A stretch of 64,000 nt of DNA, taken from Pelobacter seleniigenes DSM 18267 (GTDB lineage: Bacteria > Desulfobacterota > Desulfuromonadia > Desulfuromonadales > Geopsychrobacteraceae). This document shows, in pieces, positions 25,408 to 33,933 of this stretch; within the stretch, counting starts at the first letter, position 1, and each line of letters opens with the position of its first letter. The stretch spans positions 384,501 through 448,500 of the forward strand of contig NZ_JOMG01000002.1 in the NCBI RefSeq assembly GCF_000711225.1, written 5' to 3'. Below the pieces are notes generated by a model. That model did not search any database and was not told where the DNA came from. It was given only the letters and a program-made list of their open reading frames with translations. The position numbers were made by a program, and so were the translations under genes.

Positions 25408-27219
25408 CTATTTCTGGAGCAGGGTTATGTTGATCTGATAGACCGCTACCGTACCGCTGACCTCATTGGCCACCAGCACCAGCGGTTTGCCGTTGGGGCT
25501 ATCTGCCGCCGACACAAAAGTCAGCCCTTCCGGACCGAGGTCGCCGGCTTCGGCCACAGCAGCGGCAACCGTCGAGGCATCGGTCAGATCACCAATCCCT
25601 TTGATGTCATAACTCAGGTCGCGGTTGTTGGTGTACATGACATATTCCGGAGCATAAGGGTTGGACACGTCATAAACCATGACTCCCCCCATCCGTTCCA
25701 GGCCGATGAAGGCATAGGTATGGCCGTTAATCGTTCCGACGGTTACGCCTTCCGGTTCCGGTCCCTTGTTGTCACTGCGGTCGTCGCCGGTGTTTTCAGC
25801 ATTATCGTTATTGAAGTCGGCACCATACAGCTGCGCGGTCAGCCGCTCAAAAGCGCTGCCCGAATCAAACACCTGCAGGCCGGTTTCCGGGTCCCAGATG
25901 GAGAAGGAACGGGCCCCGTAGGCGTAGAGCTTTTCAAAGTCGGTACCGCCGTTCATTGCCCTGGTGGTGAAGTAGGAGAATTTCAAACGCCGCAATTGAT
26001 TGTCTTCGCCAAAGCCGCCATTGGTCGTCAGTCCGCTGTCCAGGGTGACATTGTCCGCATCATAGTAATCTTTGGCCGAAAACTCATCGACGCAGATCCC
26101 ATCATCCGCAAAAAAGAAATACCCGGCCGCTTCGCAGCTGGCCTGATCGCTGATTCCGTTCAGCCAGTCCTCGCGGGAATCCCCCTCGTTGGCGGTGATC
26201 AGGTAAGTCTTGCCGTCATGGCTGAAGCTGCTAATGGAATCGGGCATGTACATACCCATGACCGGCCAATTGCGGATATTGACGCCGTCTTTCTGGCTGA
26301 CATCCAGTTCATTGCCCGGGATGGAATGGTCCTTGAAACCGAGGCCGATGATTTTATCGATGCTGCCGCTGGCAAGATTAATCACGGCAATGGCATTGTT
26401 TTCCTGCAAGGTGACATAGGCTGTGCGGCTGTCGGCGCTGACGGTAATATATTCAGGCTCCAGACTCTGCGCTACCGTGGCTTTATTGTCCACGGTGGTC
26501 GCGCTGTAGCCGTCGAGAACCATTTTGGTCGTGGGCAGTTCAGCATAACGCGCTGCACCGACGTTGAAATCGCTGAAGCCGACTGTGACCAGGGAATAAT
26601 CAGCCACACTGATCACGGCCACGCTCCCTTCCGGGTCAACGCTGTAGCCTTCGTTCGGTTCCCCTTCGCAAGCCGCAACCACCTTGGCGCCGTCCGGGGT
26701 GAAGGTCACCATATCGGGCAAAGCTCCGACCTGGACGGAATGAACATAAGCCAGGGTTGAGACATTCACAAAAACCACCCAGCCCGGATCGGTTTTGGGA
26801 GCTGCTTCAACCGCGACCGCAGCAAGATTCCCGCTGACACTGACGCTGTTGACGGCCCCGACCAGATCGGTACTCGCCACCACCCCGTCAGCCACCAGCA
26901 TCGCGCGAAGATCGATGGTCTGGTCAAGCACCGGTGCGGTCAGATCGGCCGCATTAAAGACATCCAGGTTGCCGCTCTCGGCATTGACGGAAAAAATCCG
27001 TTGCGACCCGGCATCAAAGGCCACAATTTCTGCGGCGCTGGCATCAAATCCCTGCGATTCGGTACTGGCCAGGCGTTGCAGCGTTATCACCTGCCCGGCA
27101 CCATCGGCGCCATCGGCCCCCTTGGCACCGTCATCCCCATCATCTGCGCAACCGGCCGCAAGCAGCAGCAGGCCGCTGAGCAACACCCCCAGATATAAAC
27201 GTAGCTGTTTCTTTTGCAT
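25408..27219 (-). CDS. Choice-of-anchor-I lipoprotein, beta-propeller
   Basis: Exported protein of 603 residues; ATG 27219 has GGAGGAG seven bases upstream. The signal peptide ends in a lipobox (LLLAAGC, Cys about 25), so it is a lipoprotein. A collagen-like Gly/Asp/Ala linker (DGAKGADGADGAG) follows. The remainder matches choice-of-anchor-I/alkaline phosphatase-like proteins: YVTLQENNAIAVINL, YMPDSISSF, YLITANEGDSREDW, KGPEPEGVTVGTINGHTYAFIGLER and SYDIKGIGDLTDAST are typical. These are secreted beta-propellers often encoded near phosphate- or metal-related genes. Enzymatic activity is not demonstrated. It is flanked on both sides by strong terminators, so it is monocistronic. Confidence 0.85.
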   Translation of the reverse strand: MQKKQLRLYLGVLLSGLLLLAAGCADDGDDGAKGADGADGAGQVITLQRLASTESQGFDASAAEIVAFDAGSQRIFSVNAESGNLDVFNAADLTAPVLDQTIDLRAMLVADGVVASTDLVGAVNSVSVSGNLAAVAVEAAPKTDPGWVVFVNVSTLAYVHSVQVGALPDMVTFTPDGAKVVAACEGEPNEGYSVDPEGSVAVISVADYSLVTVGFSDFNVGAARYAELPTTKMVLDGYSATTVDNKATVAQSLEPEYITVSADSRTAYVTLQENNAIAVINLASGSIDKIIGLGFKDHSIPGNELDVSQKDGVNIRNWPVMGMYMPDSISSFSHDGKTYLITANEGDSREDWLNGISDQASCEAAGYFFFADDGICVDEFSAKDYYDADNVTLDSGLTTNGGFGEDNQLRRLKFSYFTTRAMNGGTDFEKLYAYGARSFSIWDPETGLQVFDSGSAFERLTAQLYGADFNNDNAENTGDDRSDNKGPEPEGVTVGTINGHTYAFIGLERMGGVMVYDVSNPYAPEYVMYTNNRDLSYDIKGIGDLTDASTVAAAVAEAGDLGPEGLTFVSAADSPNGKPLVLVANEVSGTVAVYQINITLLQK

Positions 27220-27343
27220 TGAACTCCTCCATAAAAAGTTAGGCAAGAAGTGAGGATTCAATAAATTCAATGTTTGAACAGGATGAGCTTTATGTGAAAT
27301 TGCCGTTAAACAGCATTGCTGCAGAAAATAGTGGGCAGGGGTA

Positions 27344-27376
27344 AAAAAAAGCCGCCGGCAGTAACAGCCGGCGACT
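27344..27376 (-). terminator. Rho-independent terminator after the NfnAB gene
   Basis: GCCGCCGGC...GCCGGCG stem around agtaaca; on the minus strand it is followed by a run of eight T. It lies beyond repeat R2 copy 2, about 165 bases past the nfn stop. Confidence 0.75.
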
Positions 27377-27384
27377 TTAGCAGA

Positions 27385-27531
27385 TTATTGAAAAGCCCAC
27401 CTCGGGACTTTTTCAAGCACAGCAGGGGAAATGCGGTCTTCCCTGCCTTACAAAATCAATAAGTTAGAGAGTCTCTTATTGATTTTAATCGCTCCTCCAT
27501 GAGCGCAGCAGGCTGTTTTTAACAGCCTGCC
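27385..27531. repeat. Hairpin-rich repeat R2, copy 2
   Basis: A diverged copy of 18813-18964 with the same order of blocks: GGGACTTTTTCA, GGGGAAATGCGGTCTTCCC, TTACAAAATCAATAA...TTATTGATTTT and CCTCCATGAGC. It ends in a perfect palindrome, GCAGGCTGTT-TTT-AACAGCCTGC. Confidence 0.6.
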
Positions 27532-27540
27532 AGGACCGGG

Positions 27541-29796
27541 TCAGGATGCCTGTTGCTGCTCGGCACCGGCCAGATAGCTGTGGATGGCGTTCGCTGCGTT
27601 CTTGCCGTCACCCATGGCCAGAATGACGGTGGCGCCACCGCGGACAATATCCCCACCGGCAAACACCCCCGGCAGCGAAGTCATCTGGTTGTCGTCAACC
27701 TCGATGTTCCCCCACTTGTTCAGTTTGAGATCCGGACAGGTCGAGGTCAGCAACGGGTTGGCCATGGTGCCGATGGACATGATGACGATATCGGCTTCGA
27801 TTTCGCTCTCCCCGCCTTCCACCGGAACCGGCCGACGCCGTCCCGAAGCATCCGGCTCACCCAGCTGCATCTGCTGCATTTTAACGCTCTTGACCCAGCC
27901 GTCTTCACCGCCGCCGATGGCCAACGGCGCAACCAGGAACATGAACTCGATCCCTTCCTCTTCGGCATGGGCGATCTCTTCCACCCGGGCCGGCATCTCT
28001 TCTTTGGTCCGCCGGTAGGCCAGGATCACCCGCCCCTCGCCCATCCGCTTGGCGGTCCGGGCCGCATCCATGGCCGTATTGCCGCCGCCGAAGACGACAG
28101 TGGTCGGCCCCTTGGCGATCTGGGTGGTGCTGCCGCGTTTATAGGCGCTCATCAGGTTGACCCGGGTCAGGTATTCGTTGGACGAATACACGCCTTTCAG
28201 GTTTTCCCCGGGGATGTTGAGGAAGATCGGCAGACCGGCACCGTTGGCAATGAAGCAGGCATCGAACTCGGCCATGATCTCCGGGATGGTGATGGTCTGA
28301 CCGACGATGACATTGTATTCAAACTTGACGCCGAGGGCGCTCAGGTTGGCGACTTCCTGATCGACGATCGCCTTGGGCAGCCGGAACTCGGGAATCCCGT
28401 AACGGAGCACCCCGCCACTGGTGTGGAGGGCTTCGAAAACCGTCACCTCGTGCCCTTTGCGAGCCAGCTCACCGGCGGCGGTCAGCCCGCCGGGGCCGCA
28501 ACCGATCACCGCAACCTTTTTGCCGCTCGGTTTGACATCCGGCAGTTTCATCTCCAGGTTTTCGCTAGCCCAATCCGCGACAAAGCGCTCCAACCAGCCG
28601 ATGGCCACGGGCTCGCCGTTTTTCCCACGGACGCAGACCCCTTCGCACTGGACTTCCTGCGGGCAAACCCGTCCGGTCGTGGCCGGCAGGGCATTATCCT
28701 CACGCAGGATGGCCGCCGCTTCGGCAAAGCGCCCTTCCGCAACCCGGGCGATGAAATCGGGAATCCGCACCGCTACCGGGCAACCGCCGACACAGGGGCG
28801 GGTTTTGCAGAGCAGGCAGCGTTTGGCCTCCTGAATCGCGGCCTGCTCGGACAGCCCCAGGTTGACCTCGGAAAAGTTGGTGGCGCGAACCGTGGCATCC
28901 TGCTCGGGCATGCTGGTGCGCGCAATGGCCATCCGCTCTTTCGGCGTCAGGGCATTTTCCTTGCTGCTGTCATTGGTCATGCGGCAATGATAACGGTCGT
29001 GCTGATCGTTGGCATAGTGCTGCTGGCGGGCGGACAGCTCTTTGAAATCGACCAGATGTCCGTCGAACTCGGGGCCGTCGACACAGGCGAACTTGACTTC
29101 ATTGTTGACCGTGACCCGGCAACCGCCGCACATCCCGGTGCCGTCAACCATAATCGGGTTGAGGCTGACAATGGTTTTGACCCCGTAGGGTTCGGTCTGT
29201 TTGCAGATCGCGGCCATCATCGGCACCGGGCCGATGGCAAAGATGGCGTCCGGCTTGCGGGCGGGATCGTCAAGAATTTCGGCCAGCGGTGCGGTGACAA
29301 ACCCTTTGGTGCCCAGGGAGCCGTCTTCGGTGGTCACCAGCAGCTCTTTGGAAAAGGAAGCCAGCTCTTCACGCAGGATCACCAGCGCCTCGGAACGGCC
29401 GCCGATAATGGTGGTCACCTCATTGCCGGCCGCGGCCAGGGCCTTGGCCAGGGGAAACAGCACCGCGGTTCCAACCCCGCCGCCGACGCAGACCACCTTG
29501 CCGAAGTTTTCGATTTCGGTGGCTTTGCCCAACGGGCCGGCCACGTCGCGGATGAACTCGCCGACCTGGCGACCGACGATCTTCTTGGTCGCATCGCCGA
29601 TGGCCTGGACGATAATGGTAATGGTTCCGGCATCCTTGTTTTCATCGGCAATGGTCAATGGAATCCGCTCGTCCCCTTCATCACAACGAATGATCACGAA
29701 CTGGCCCGGTTTGCGGGCCTTGGCAATGCGCGGTGCTTCAATCACGAGACGATGAACCTGCGGAGCCAATACTTCATTCTCTAATACGCGATACAT
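27541..29796 (-). CDS. Fused NfnA-NfnB: ferredoxin-dependent transhydrogenase
   Basis: One polypeptide of 751 residues joining the two Nfn subunits. Residues 1-280 are the FNR-like FAD/NAD domain with a [2Fe-2S] motif CGGCRVTVNNEVKFAC near 225. Residues 290-751 are the glutamate-synthase-small-subunit-like part: CLLCKTRPCVGGCPV and CPQEVQCEGVC for [4Fe-4S] clusters, VIGCGPGGLTAAGELAR for FAD, VVFGGGNTAMDAART for NADPH, and GVFAGGDIVRGGATVILAMGDG. Nfn couples NADPH, NAD+ and ferredoxin by electron bifurcation. There is no glutamate-synthase large subunit here, so the common GltA label would mislead. Separate NfnA and NfnB are usual; fused forms are known. GGAAGGAA precedes ATG 29796. Confidence 0.88.
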   Translation of the reverse strand: MYRVLENEVLAPQVHRLVIEAPRIAKARKPGQFVIIRCDEGDERIPLTIADENKDAGTITIIVQAIGDATKKIVGRQVGEFIRDVAGPLGKATEIENFGKVVCVGGGVGTAVLFPLAKALAAAGNEVTTIIGGRSEALVILREELASFSKELLVTTEDGSLGTKGFVTAPLAEILDDPARKPDAIFAIGPVPMMAAICKQTEPYGVKTIVSLNPIMVDGTGMCGGCRVTVNNEVKFACVDGPEFDGHLVDFKELSARQQHYANDQHDRYHCRMTNDSSKENALTPKERMAIARTSMPEQDATVRATNFSEVNLGLSEQAAIQEAKRCLLCKTRPCVGGCPVAVRIPDFIARVAEGRFAEAAAILREDNALPATTGRVCPQEVQCEGVCVRGKNGEPVAIGWLERFVADWASENLEMKLPDVKPSGKKVAVIGCGPGGLTAAGELARKGHEVTVFEALHTSGGVLRYGIPEFRLPKAIVDQEVANLSALGVKFEYNVIVGQTITIPEIMAEFDACFIANGAGLPIFLNIPGENLKGVYSSNEYLTRVNLMSAYKRGSTTQIAKGPTTVVFGGGNTAMDAARTAKRMGEGRVILAYRRTKEEMPARVEEIAHAEEEGIEFMFLVAPLAIGGGEDGWVKSVKMQQMQLGEPDASGRRRPVPVEGGESEIEADIVIMSIGTMANPLLTSTCPDLKLNKWGNIEVDDNQMTSLPGVFAGGDIVRGGATVILAMGDGKNAANAIHSYLAGAEQQQAS

Positions 29797-30268
29797 AGTT
29801 CCTTCCTCTTGTTTGCCGTTGAGGGCAAATCTGCGGTTGAAATAAGGTGGCAGCCACGGACCTGTGTTGTTCAGAGACGCCGACCTGACGAATAAATTCC
29901 CCAGTAGATTGAATAAAAAAGAAACTGCACAAGGTGTGAAAAAAGGAATCCGCTCTTGGGAAAACTTGCCCGAATCGCTATCATCTCAAACATGGAAAGA
30001 GCTGTTTTCCCGGAGCGCCAGATCTGCCCGGGGCAGTGCCCGAGCCATGGCGCATCCATACCAGAATGCTGCTCTCACCAGCGCGGGTTCTCACCTCCCA
30101 CCCTGGCAAGCCCGCGCAGGTGCGGGACAGGCCGGTAGCAACTCTTCTCTCTCAATGGAACACAACCCGTCCGGTCCGGCAGGGCCGGTCCAAACGGGTA
30201 TCATAGCCGCAATCAATAAGCTTCGCGGGCCTTGCGGCAAGGCCCGCGGATTCAAGACAAGATCTCTT
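29797..30268. other. Gap between nfn and ackA with two hairpins
   Basis: No gene seen in about 470 bases. A hairpin ACCCGT...ACGGGT with GC-rich inner stem lies at 30165-30199. The rest is unremarkable, and the nfn promoter must lie in the upper part. Confidence 0.5.
30224..30248 (-). terminator. Hairpin after ackA
   Basis: CGCGGGCCTTG and CAAGGCCCGCG form a perfect 11-bp stem with a 3-base loop, 20 bases beyond the ackA stop. The minus-strand tail (aagcttattgatt) is only partly T-rich. Confidence 0.6.
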
Positions 30269-31534
30269 TTACCCCAGTTTGAAACTGCTGTCAGCAAAAG
30301 AATATTTGAAGTTCATATGATCGGTGTAAGTTCCTTCCAGAATCGCCACCACGTCTTCAATGAACACCAGCTCTTCGTTGGTCGGAATGACAAACACTTT
30401 GACCTTCGACTCCGGCGTGCTGATCAGGGTTTCCCGTTTGCGGGTTCTGGTGCTGCGGTTGAGCTCTTTGTCGATGATGATGCCCATGGGCTCCAGACCT
30501 TCAAGAGCCCCTTCGCGGGTTTCCGCACCCATTTCGCCAACCCCGGCGGTAAAGACAATGGCATCAAGACGACCGACTGCGGCCCAGTAGCTGCCGATGT
30601 ATTTTTTCAGCCGGTAGCACTCGACGTTGTGCGCCAGTTCACAGCGTTTGTCACCAGCCTTGACACCATCGCTGACATCGCGACGATCGGTGTATTTGCC
30701 GGTGATACCGAGGATCCCCGATTTCTTGTTGAGAACGTTATCGATCTCCTTGGCGCTCAGTCCTTCACGCTGCTGGATAAAGGACGGAATGGCCGGATCG
30801 ATATCCCCGCAACGGGTCCCCATCACTGCACCTTCCAGCGGGGTCAGGCCCATGGAGGTATCGATGCAGACACCGCCTTTGATCGCGGCATGGGAGGCAC
30901 CGTTGCCGATGTGCATGGTGATCAGGTTGCAATCCTTGGGCTCTTTGCCGAGGAGCACGGCAGCGCGCTTGGAGACATACAGATGGCTGGTGCCGTGGAA
31001 GCCGTAGCGACGGACCCCGTGTTTTTCGTACCATTCATGCGGAACCGGATAGGTGTAGGACTGTTCCGGCATGGTCTGATGGAAAGCGGTGTCGAAAATA
31101 GCGATATGGGGGACATCGGGCAGCACTGTTTTGGCGGCTTCGACCCCGGAGATATTCGGCGGATTGTGCAGCGGAGCCAGGTGCGAGAACTCCTTGATGG
31201 CGGCCAGCACTTCATCGTCGATCTTGACCGAGCGGGTGAATTTCTCCCCGCCGTGGACGATCCGGTGGCCAACGGCGGAAATCTGCGCCATATCCTTGAC
31301 CACGCCCTGATCTGCGCTGGTCAGGGTTTTGATGATCAGCTGTACCGCAACCGTGTGGTCCGGGCATTCGTATTCTTCCCGATAGGTTTCCCGGCCCGGA
31401 ACCTCATGAATAATGTAGGAATCGCCGATGGTGACCCGTTCCACCATCCCCTGGGCGATCACTGCTTTCCGGTCCCAGCTGTAGAGCTGGTACTTGACAG
31501 ACGAGCTGCCGCAATTCAATGCAAGAATGTCCAT
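30269..31534 (-). CDS. ackA: Acetate kinase
   Basis: Enzyme of 421 residues that interconverts acetyl phosphate + ADP and acetate + ATP. Diagnostic segments: LALNCGSSSVKYQLY at the N-terminus (phosphate loop), HRIVHGGEKF, AIFDTAFHQTMP, RYGFHGTSHLYVS, MHIGNGAS and FTAGVGEMGAETRE. All catalytic residues (Asn7, Arg and His in these blocks, Glu near the C-terminus) are present. GGAG precedes ATG 31534. No pta gene lies in the window. It sits downstream of the fatty-acid operon on the same strand but is separated by 1.17 kb of repeats. In fermentation or syntrophy it would give ATP from acetyl-CoA. Confidence 0.96.
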   Translation of the reverse strand: MDILALNCGSSSVKYQLYSWDRKAVIAQGMVERVTIGDSYIIHEVPGRETYREEYECPDHTVAVQLIIKTLTSADQGVVKDMAQISAVGHRIVHGGEKFTRSVKIDDEVLAAIKEFSHLAPLHNPPNISGVEAAKTVLPDVPHIAIFDTAFHQTMPEQSYTYPVPHEWYEKHGVRRYGFHGTSHLYVSKRAAVLLGKEPKDCNLITMHIGNGASHAAIKGGVCIDTSMGLTPLEGAVMGTRCGDIDPAIPSFIQQREGLSAKEIDNVLNKKSGILGITGKYTDRRDVSDGVKAGDKRCELAHNVECYRLKKYIGSYWAAVGRLDAIVFTAGVGEMGAETREGALEGLEPMGIIIDKELNRSTRTRKRETLISTPESKVKVFVIPTNEELVFIEDVVAILEGTYTDHMNFKYSFADSSFKLG

Positions 31535-31786
31535 GAAAAACTCTCCTTTGGTGATGTAAATACTGTTTCATTCAAGGGTTGATAAAGTCTATAAGCCGTT
31601 CCACCCAGTCACAGGGGACGACCAAAAGTCACGTTCAGGCCGCAAAACCGTTCCAAAAATAAGCAGTATAGCCCCGGATCGTCGCCAGGCCATAGAAAAA
31701 ACAACCAAGCCGGCGCGTTTCTTGGTGAAGAAAGCGGCCCACCTGTTGACTTATCCGGAAATCCTGACAAGCGTCATTGCATGAAG

Positions 31787-31947
31787 AGTGTCCTGTTCGG
31801 TTAGTTGTTTGGATAAATTCTGAGTCATTTTTTCCGCTGTCAAGGCGTGCCGCCGCAGGCCTGGCCGAAGCCAAGCCGAGAAGGCAGAACGTAGACAGCG
31901 GTAAAAAGGGCCAGAATTGGACTATAAAACTAACCGCACAGGACACT
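31787..31947. repeat. MITE-like element with long terminal inverted repeats
   Basis: About 161 bp and nearly a single imperfect palindrome. The outer ends AGTGTCCTGTTCGGTTAGTT and, reversed from the right, AGTGTCCTGTGCGGTTAGTT differ at one base in twenty. The arms continue with about 70 percent identity to CCGCTGTC/GACAGCGG, leaving a central loop of about 50 bases. No open reading frame of note. No clear target duplication was seen at its edges. Confidence 0.75.
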
Positions 31948-32055
31948 AGGTCTTAACATCGCAATTGAGGTTAATGTGACCGCAGGATAACAGGTTGGAG
32001 CAACGGAATCCAATGGCGGGACCGGCTTGAATTGGCCAGCCGGTTCTAATTGGTT

Positions 32056-32232
32056 TTCATCCGGAAACGGTTTTTTTCCGCTGTAGCAGCGTCAATCTGC
32101 AGGCTTACTTGTGCGGCGTAACGGTGTACGCCTCCGCGCAATTCCTTGATTTCCTTGCTACAACCGAAAACTTCTCGTTTCCAATCTGAAAACCTAATTT
32201 TTGCCATTCAGAGTTTCCGGATGACAACTAAT
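32056..32232. repeat. Dispersed repeat R3, copy 1 (inverted)
   Basis: About 177 bp. The ends are inverted: TTCATCCGGAAACGG on the left and GAGTTTCCGGATGACAACTA on the right. Internal blocks are GCGGCGTAACGGTGTACGCC and TCTCGTTTCCAATCTGAAAA. Same sequence as copies at 32523 and 49953, opposite orientation. Confidence 0.8.
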
Positions 32233-32365
32233 TGAGGAACAACTGGTCGCTTTCCAACATTCACTGTCCAGCCAGGTAACAGGCCGAAACGGATGATAGC
32301 CAGAACACTCAGCTGTTGGCAAATAATATTTTCTTTTTATTTGTTCGGCAGAAACCGGAAAAACT

Positions 32366-32518
32366 CGGCCACGCCCCACATAAAAGGACGTGGCCGGCAA
32401 TTGACCACCCGACCGGCCGAAAAACGGCAGCCGGGCTTTGCAGGAGACCGAAGACCTGGTCCGGTCCGCGGCCGGAGGGGGAAGGTCCGCAGCCGCAGGC
32501 GTTTCGGCCTCCTGCAAA
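32366..32518. other. Two strong hairpins between R3 copies
   Basis: CGGCCACG (32366-32373) pairs with CGTGGCCG (32389-32396). TTTGCAGGAGACCGAA (32437-32452) pairs with TTTCGGCCTCCTGCAAA (32502-32518) around a GC-rich centre that itself can fold. No protein is supported. This could be a structured RNA, a terminator of the thiolase operon, or a further mobile palindrome. Confidence 0.4.
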
Positions 32519-32522
32519 ATAG

Positions 32523-32699
32523 TTAGTTGGCATCCGGAAACTCCGGTGGGGCACTGTAACGTTTCTGATCTGGAAACCAGAATTTTTTCGCAAGGTCAAG
32601 GAAATCAAGCATTTGTGCGGAGGTGTAGTGCTTTACGCCGCACAATCAAATGCGTAGATTGACGCCGAGATTGCGGAAAAGGGCGGTTTCCGGACAGAA
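32523..32699. repeat. Dispersed repeat R3, copy 2
   Basis: Direct orientation: TTAGTTGGCATCCGGAAACT at the left, GTTTCTGATCTGGAAACCAG inside, GCGGAGGTGTAGTGCTTTAC in the middle and GGCGGTTTCCGGA at the right. It ends 6 bases from the thiolase stop codon, so it lies in the operon's 3' untranslated region. Confidence 0.8.
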
Positions 32700-32704
32700 A
32701 CGAG

Positions 32705-33880
32705 TTAGAGTTTCTCGAAAACCGCAGCCACAGCCTCGCCGCCGCCGATACAGAGAGTGGCCAGACCGTAGCGTTTGTTCTGCACGGCCAGTTCCCGCAG
32801 CAAGGTATTGACCAGGCGACCGCCGCTGCTGCCAACCGGGTGACCGATGGCCACCGCACCGCCGTTGACGTTCACCTTGTCCGGGTTGATGCCGAGTTGC
32901 TTGATGGCCATCAGCGGCACGCAGGAGAACGCTTCGTTGATCTCGAACAGATCGATATCCTCCTGGTTCAGTCCGGCCTTGGCAATCGCCTTGCTGATCG
33001 CCTCGACCGGCGCTTCGCCGAAATCATCGGGGTGGATGCTGTTGCTGGCATAGGCCACCAGCCGCGCCTTGACCTTCAGGTTGTATTTGTCCACCGCTTC
33101 CTTGCTGGCGAGCAAGGTCACCGAGGCACCGTCATTGATGGACGAGGCGTTTCCGGCGGTAATGGTGCCATCCTTTTTGAAAGCGGTCCGCAGGGTCGGC
33201 AACTTGTCGATGTTGCCGTTGAAAGGATCTTCATCGGTATCGACAACGATATCGCCTTTGCGGGTTTTCACGGTCACCGGTACTATTTCTGCGGCAAAAA
33301 TACCTTCACTCACCGCTTTTTGACTCAACTGATAGGAACGAGCCGCAAAAGTGTCCTGATCTTCCCGGGAGATGCCGTACTTCTCCGCGCTGCCTTCGGT
33401 CAATTCGCCCATATGCCGGCCGGAGTAGGGATCGGTCAAGCCATCATGGACCATCAGGTCGATCATTTTGGCATCCCCCATTCGGCAGCCGCTGCGGGCC
33501 TTCGGCATGGCATAGGGCGCCATGGACATGTTCTCCATCCCGCCGGTCAGGACCAGTTCGGAATCCCCGAGCATTATCGACTGGGCGCCGAGCATCAGGG
33601 ATTTAAGCCCGCTGCCGCAGACCTTGTTGATGGTCATGGCATGGACCGCATCGGCGATGCCGCCCAGTCGCATGGCCTGCCGGGCCGGAGCCTGACCGGC
33701 TCCGCCCTGCAGCACCTGGCCAAGAATCACTTCATCGATCTCGGTCCCGTCCAGGCCGGTCTTTTTGAGGATTTCCCGGATCACGGTCGCGGCCAGTTCC
33801 GGTGCCGGCACCGTGCTGAGGCTGCCGCTGAAGGCCCCGAACGGAGTTCTTAAACTTTCGACAATATAGACATCACGCAT
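32705..33880 (-). CDS. Acetyl-CoA acetyltransferase (thiolase)
   Basis: Thiolase of 391 residues that splits acetoacetyl-CoA into two acetyl-CoA, or the reverse. The catalytic Cys is in TINKVCGSGLKSLML near 88, the His in GGAVAIGHPVGSSGGR near 350, and the second Cys in TLCIGGGEAVAAVFE near 380. The usual GHPIGASGAR and CIGGGMG are slightly altered, but the catalytic residues remain. It is the last gene of the operon, 53 bases after etfA. GGAGAG precedes ATG 33880. The position after Hbd and Etf argues for short-chain degradation. Confidence 0.95.
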   Translation of the reverse strand: MRDVYIVESLRTPFGAFSGSLSTVPAPELAATVIREILKKTGLDGTEIDEVILGQVLQGGAGQAPARQAMRLGGIADAVHAMTINKVCGSGLKSLMLGAQSIMLGDSELVLTGGMENMSMAPYAMPKARSGCRMGDAKMIDLMVHDGLTDPYSGRHMGELTEGSAEKYGISREDQDTFAARSYQLSQKAVSEGIFAAEIVPVTVKTRKGDIVVDTDEDPFNGNIDKLPTLRTAFKKDGTITAGNASSINDGASVTLLASKEAVDKYNLKVKARLVAYASNSIHPDDFGEAPVEAISKAIAKAGLNQEDIDLFEINEAFSCVPLMAIKQLGINPDKVNVNGGAVAIGHPVGSSGGRLVNTLLRELAVQNKRYGLATLCIGGGEAVAAVFEKL

Positions 33881-33933
33881 GGTTGATCTCTCCTGTTTCT
33901 GAAAGGGTGATCCGCTGCCGCACGGGCACCGGA

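Noticed and set aside
27553-29784. A 743-codon open frame on the + strand opposite the NfnAB gene
   Set aside because: It is a mirror of a high-GC gene with strong third-position bias; the translated protein has no recognisable domain, and the minus-strand gene has all its motifs.
31635-31946. 103-codon minus-strand frame near ackA
   Set aside because: It is formed largely by the MITE-like palindrome and has no ribosome site or domain.
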